A DNA stretch of 8,525 nucleotides from Candidatus Delongbacteria bacterium (GTDB taxonomy: Bacteria; UBA4055), in the NCBI GenBank assembly GCA_003477045.1, contig DMTS01000096.1, forward strand, positions 3,028 to 11,552, written 5' to 3'. Each line of letters starts with the position of its first letter. Positions within the stretch are counted from its first letter, which is position 1. Made by a program: the position numbers and the translations under genes. Shown here in pieces: positions 7,031 to 8,525 of this stretch. A model generated the notes under the pieces. It worked only from the letters and a program-made list of their open reading frames with translations. It had not been told where the DNA came from and did not search any database.

Positions 7031-7060
7031 AATATAACAAGAATAAGGATAGGAAAACAA
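7031..7060 (-). promoter_or_regulatory. candidate promoter of the barrel protein-rlmI operon
   Basis: On the minus strand, TATATT at 7036-7031 is a good -10, giving a start near 7024 and a leader of about 20 nt. The best -35, TTGTTT at 7060-7055 with an 18-bp spacer, is weak. The location fits the start at 7003. Confidence 0.4.
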
Positions 7061-7067
7061 GACAAAT

Positions 7068-7102
7068 TCCCATTTGACAACACAACTTAATAAGGATATA
7101 TT
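7068..7102 (+). repeat. 35-bp promoter repeat, copy 1
   Basis: Direct repeat of 8280-8314: 32 of 35 bases are identical with no gaps. It contains the whole -35, spacer and -10 plus six bases 5' of the -35. The similarity stops sharply at the end of the -10. The copies flank the membrane-protein gene, 1,212 bp apart. Confidence 0.85.
7074..7102 (+). promoter_or_regulatory. near-consensus sigma-70 promoter P1 of the membrane-protein gene
   Basis: Perfect -35 TTGACA (7074-7079), a 17-bp spacer and -10 TATATT (7097-7102). The start site is expected near 7109, leaving a leader of about 17 nt that holds GGAGG (7113-7117) eight bases before the ATG at 7126. Strong transcription and efficient initiation are predicted. 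Confidence 0.85.
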
Positions 7103-7125
7103 TTAGACATCCGGAGGAAATTCTT

Positions 7126-8262
7126 ATGGATAAGATCTTAAAACTGAGCGCATTTATATTAACGGCATATTCTGCTTATTCGATGAAGTGGTCGCTTCAG
7201 GAATACTGCTGGATACTATGGATGACCGGGCTTGTTTATACATGGGTCTGCATTTCGACGGCGATGATCCAAATTGTACTGACCGTAAGAAAAGATCAGA
7301 AACTTTATCTTCCAAATCTTCCTTTCGCAGGCTGGATGGATCCCGGAAAGTTCGTCATTCTGTTGTCAATAACGGCTGTTCTGGCCGGCGGTATCGCATT
7401 TATCATTTATAATTTTCTTTTCGGATTCTACGGAATTTTTCTCTCATTTTTCGCTGAAATGTATCCGTACAGATTTTTCGGAAGGGACGGATTCATAAAC
7501 ACCAATTTCTTCACTCCTGCGATCTGGCTGATAGTCGTTTTCTGGCCTATGCCTGTCGCGAATCTGCTCGCAAGGTATAAGGATTTCTTCGGCCCGAAAC
7601 CCTGGAGAAGGCTGGTGTTCCCTCTGCAGAAAGAGATCATAAGGATGCATTTACTTATATTAATAATGCCTGTTATAACGATGCTGTGTTTCATTTTCTT
7701 CCGCAACTACTATTCCGACATAGTGATAATAATTCTGACAGCCGTTTTTTATTTCTTTCCCGAATGGAAGCGGAAACAGCCTGTACCCGCGCCTTCAGCA
7801 GCCGATCCCGTTATACCGGAAGAACGGCCGGCAGACTGGAAATTCACGACAGATGACCTGTTCAAAGAACTGGAGTCAAAAAAACGGAGTACGATATATC
7901 AGAGGGAAATAGATTGGGCAAAAGATTATGAAAGAAGCCTGATGCCGTCGTCGTACAGATATCCGAAGGAGGGCGATATTTACGAATCTGCAGAAGATCA
8001 GATCATAAGCTATCTTACAGCCTGGTCGGCCCCGTACACAGGGGATGGGAGCGCGATGCTGTTCAAAGGAGAAAGGATACTGATAAATACCGAATCGCGT
8101 GATGAAAAACCTGTAGTTGCGTATGCGATACCTGTCGAATATGAAAAGCTTCATGTTAGAATGGTGCCTGAAAAAGTCAGAACAAGCCCGAAGTACGGCG
8201 GATTCTATTTTTGTTTCAGCACAAAAGATCTCAACGAAAAATTCAGGCTGATCAGCGGATAA
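7126..8262 (+). CDS. multi-pass membrane protein with soluble C-terminal domain, function unknown
   Basis: 378 residues. Hydrophobic segments near 5-20, 27-53, 75-110 (one or two helices), 130-146, 170-190 and 196-212 suggest five or six transmembrane helices. A Pro/Ala/Glu-rich linker (about 217-237) then leads to a charged, soluble domain (about 238-378) with WAKDYERSLM, a short strand block ILINTES...PVVAYAIPVEY, and an end rich in aromatics (KYGGFYFCFSTKDLNEKF). The membrane half loosely recalls DUF6498-type proteins (FFTPAIWLIVVFWPMPVANLLARYKDFFG, then a helix opening IIRMHLLILIMPV), but this is a weak recollection, not an identification. The soluble domain is unrecognised. The ATG at 7126 is fixed by GGAGG eight bases upstream. 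Its own near-consensus promoter precedes it, and a copy of that promoter follows 17 bases after its stop, so it appears to be a single-gene transcription unit. No hairpin terminator is visible between the stop and the second promoter. Confidence 0.8.
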   Translation: MDKILKLSAFILTAYSAYSMKWSLQEYCWILWMTGLVYTWVCISTAMIQIVLTVRKDQKLYLPNLPFAGWMDPGKFVILLSITAVLAGGIAFIIYNFLFGFYGIFLSFFAEMYPYRFFGRDGFINTNFFTPAIWLIVVFWPMPVANLLARYKDFFGPKPWRRLVFPLQKEIIRMHLLILIMPVITMLCFIFFRNYYSDIVIIILTAVFYFFPEWKRKQPVPAPSAADPVIPEERPADWKFTTDDLFKELESKKRSTIYQREIDWAKDYERSLMPSSYRYPKEGDIYESAEDQIISYLTAWSAPYTGDGSAMLFKGERILINTESRDEKPVVAYAIPVEYEKLHVRMVPEKVRTSPKYGGFYFCFSTKDLNEKFRLISG

Positions 8263-8279
8263 ACAACATTAAAATAAAA

Positions 8280-8314
8280 TCCCATTTGACAACACGACCT
8301 AATAAGAATATATT
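8280..8314 (+). repeat. 35-bp promoter repeat, copy 2
   Basis: Second copy of the repeat at 7068-7102, with three substitutions: two in the first half of the spacer and one just before the -10. It lies between the membrane-protein gene and the following short-ORF region. Confidence 0.85.
8286..8314 (+). promoter_or_regulatory. near-consensus sigma-70 promoter P2
   Basis: TTGACA (8286-8291), a 17-bp spacer and TATATT (8309-8314), so transcription should start near 8321. Unlike P1, the 160 bases that follow hold no ribosome site with a good start. The first convincing one is GGGAG at 8468-8472. The unit it drives therefore has a long leader or begins with a gene not recognised here. Confidence 0.75.
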
Positions 8315-8479
8315 CCTTAATAGTTTAATATATGGATGAGCTGATGTCTGGCCGGAATTTGATGTTATTATTAATAAATGATCTGAAATATTTTTCATTC
8401 ACGACATTATCTGGCGTTGCGAAGTTATTTTATTGAAGAAAACAGGCTCAAGTAAATGGCAAAATACGGGAGATATTAA
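8315..8479. other. AT-rich leader region downstream of P2 without a supported gene
   Basis: Between the -10 of P2 and the mini-ORF. The longest ATG-started frame, 8332-8436 (34 residues, opening MDELMSGRNL), lacks a ribosome site. A seven-residue frame MAKYGRY (8456-8479) also has none worth the name and ends directly before the ATG at 8480. I see no riboswitch consensus or strong hairpin. Confidence 0.5.
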
Positions 8480-8515
8480 ATGAAAGAACTAAAAAAACAA
8501 AAGAGTAAATTATGA
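8480..8515 (+). CDS. possible 11-residue leader peptide ORF
   Basis: ATG at 8480 has GGGAG (8468-8472) seven bases upstream, the best ribosome site in this region. The ORF encodes MKELKKQKSKL, a Lys-rich peptide, and ends in TGA at 8513-8515, which overlaps the ATG at 8512-8514 (ATGA). That arrangement suggests translational coupling to the next gene. It is short enough to arise by chance, and no attenuator hairpin is visible. Confidence 0.35.
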   Translation: MKELKKQKSKL

Positions 8516-8525
8516 CAAAACCGGA
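8512..8525 (+). CDS. possible start of a further gene, cut by the window edge
   Basis: ATG at 8512 opens MTKP and runs off the window. It overlaps the stop of the mini-ORF by ATGA and has a weak AAGAG seven bases upstream. Only four codons are visible, so no product can be named. Confidence 0.3.

Noticed and set aside
7004..7060. Longer barrel protein starting at 7060
   Set aside because: It would bury the signal peptide 19 residues inside; the ATG at 7003 has GGAG at the right distance.
8332..8436. 34-residue ORF just after P2
   Set aside because: No ribosome site and no recognised sequence; its ATGGAT start resembles that of the membrane-protein gene only for a few bases. Kept as part of a finding, not as a gene.
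8434..8436. TGA read as tryptophan or selenocysteine, extending the 34-residue ORF
   Set aside because: metH ends properly at TGA and tryptophans elsewhere are TGG, so recoding is not supported; no selenocysteine hairpin is evident.
1..8525. CRISPR array, tRNA or rRNA genes, cobalamin or SAM riboswitch, transposase
   Set aside because: No regularly spaced repeats, no cloverleaf or rRNA sequence, no B12-box or SAM-type leader upstream of any start in the window, and no mobile-element protein.

Overview
The window comes from a moderate-GC bacterium that places real Shine-Dalgarno sequences (GGAG/GGAGG, 5-8 nt from the start) before most genes and has sigma-70-like promoters of the TTGACA-N17-TATATT type. 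Two secreted proteins have signal peptides ending Ala/Ser before Gln, and one ends in the aromatic residue typical of outer-membrane barrels, so the cell is very probably diderm. The A|Q and S|Q cleavage style suggests an FCB-like or similar uncultivated lineage, but nothing here fixes a phylum. All genes seen are chromosomal in character. There is no rRNA, tRNA, CRISPR array, transposase or phage gene.

Left block (1-3592, + strand): the C-terminal third of methylenetetrahydrofolate reductase (metF) is followed, with a one-base stop/start overlap, by cobalamin-dependent methionine synthase (metH). MetF makes 5-methyl-THF and MetH uses it to methylate homocysteine, so the pair is a compact methionine/one-carbon operon. 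MetH has all catalytic modules but an unusually short reactivation domain.

Middle block (3574-5084): metH overlaps, tail to tail, a minus-strand gene for a secreted two-domain protein whose C-terminus resembles the DUF3395 domain of eukaryotic DNAJC11. Divergent from it is a YaiI/UPF0178 (DUF188) gene. The two appear to share one palindromic -35 hexamer (TTGCAA), and the DUF188 mRNA is predicted to be leaderless. The gap after DUF188 (4964-5084) holds an 83-bp inverted-repeat structure flanked by 6-bp direct repeats.

Right block (5085-8525): a minus-strand pair, a small outer-membrane beta-barrel protein followed by an RlmI-type 23S rRNA m5C methyltransferase with a TTG start, is divergent from a plus-strand multi-pass membrane protein with a soluble C-terminal domain. 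That membrane gene is preceded by a near-consensus promoter. The same promoter, including most of its spacer and 5' flank (32 of 35 bases identical), recurs just after the gene, followed by about 200 nt without a convincing gene and a short ribosome-site-equipped mini-ORF whose stop overlaps a possible next gene at the window edge.

The most unusual items are the duplicated promoter, the shared -35/leaderless arrangement, the DNAJC11-like domain in an exported bacterial protein, and the shortened MetH reactivation domain. I did not find a clearly new multi-gene system.
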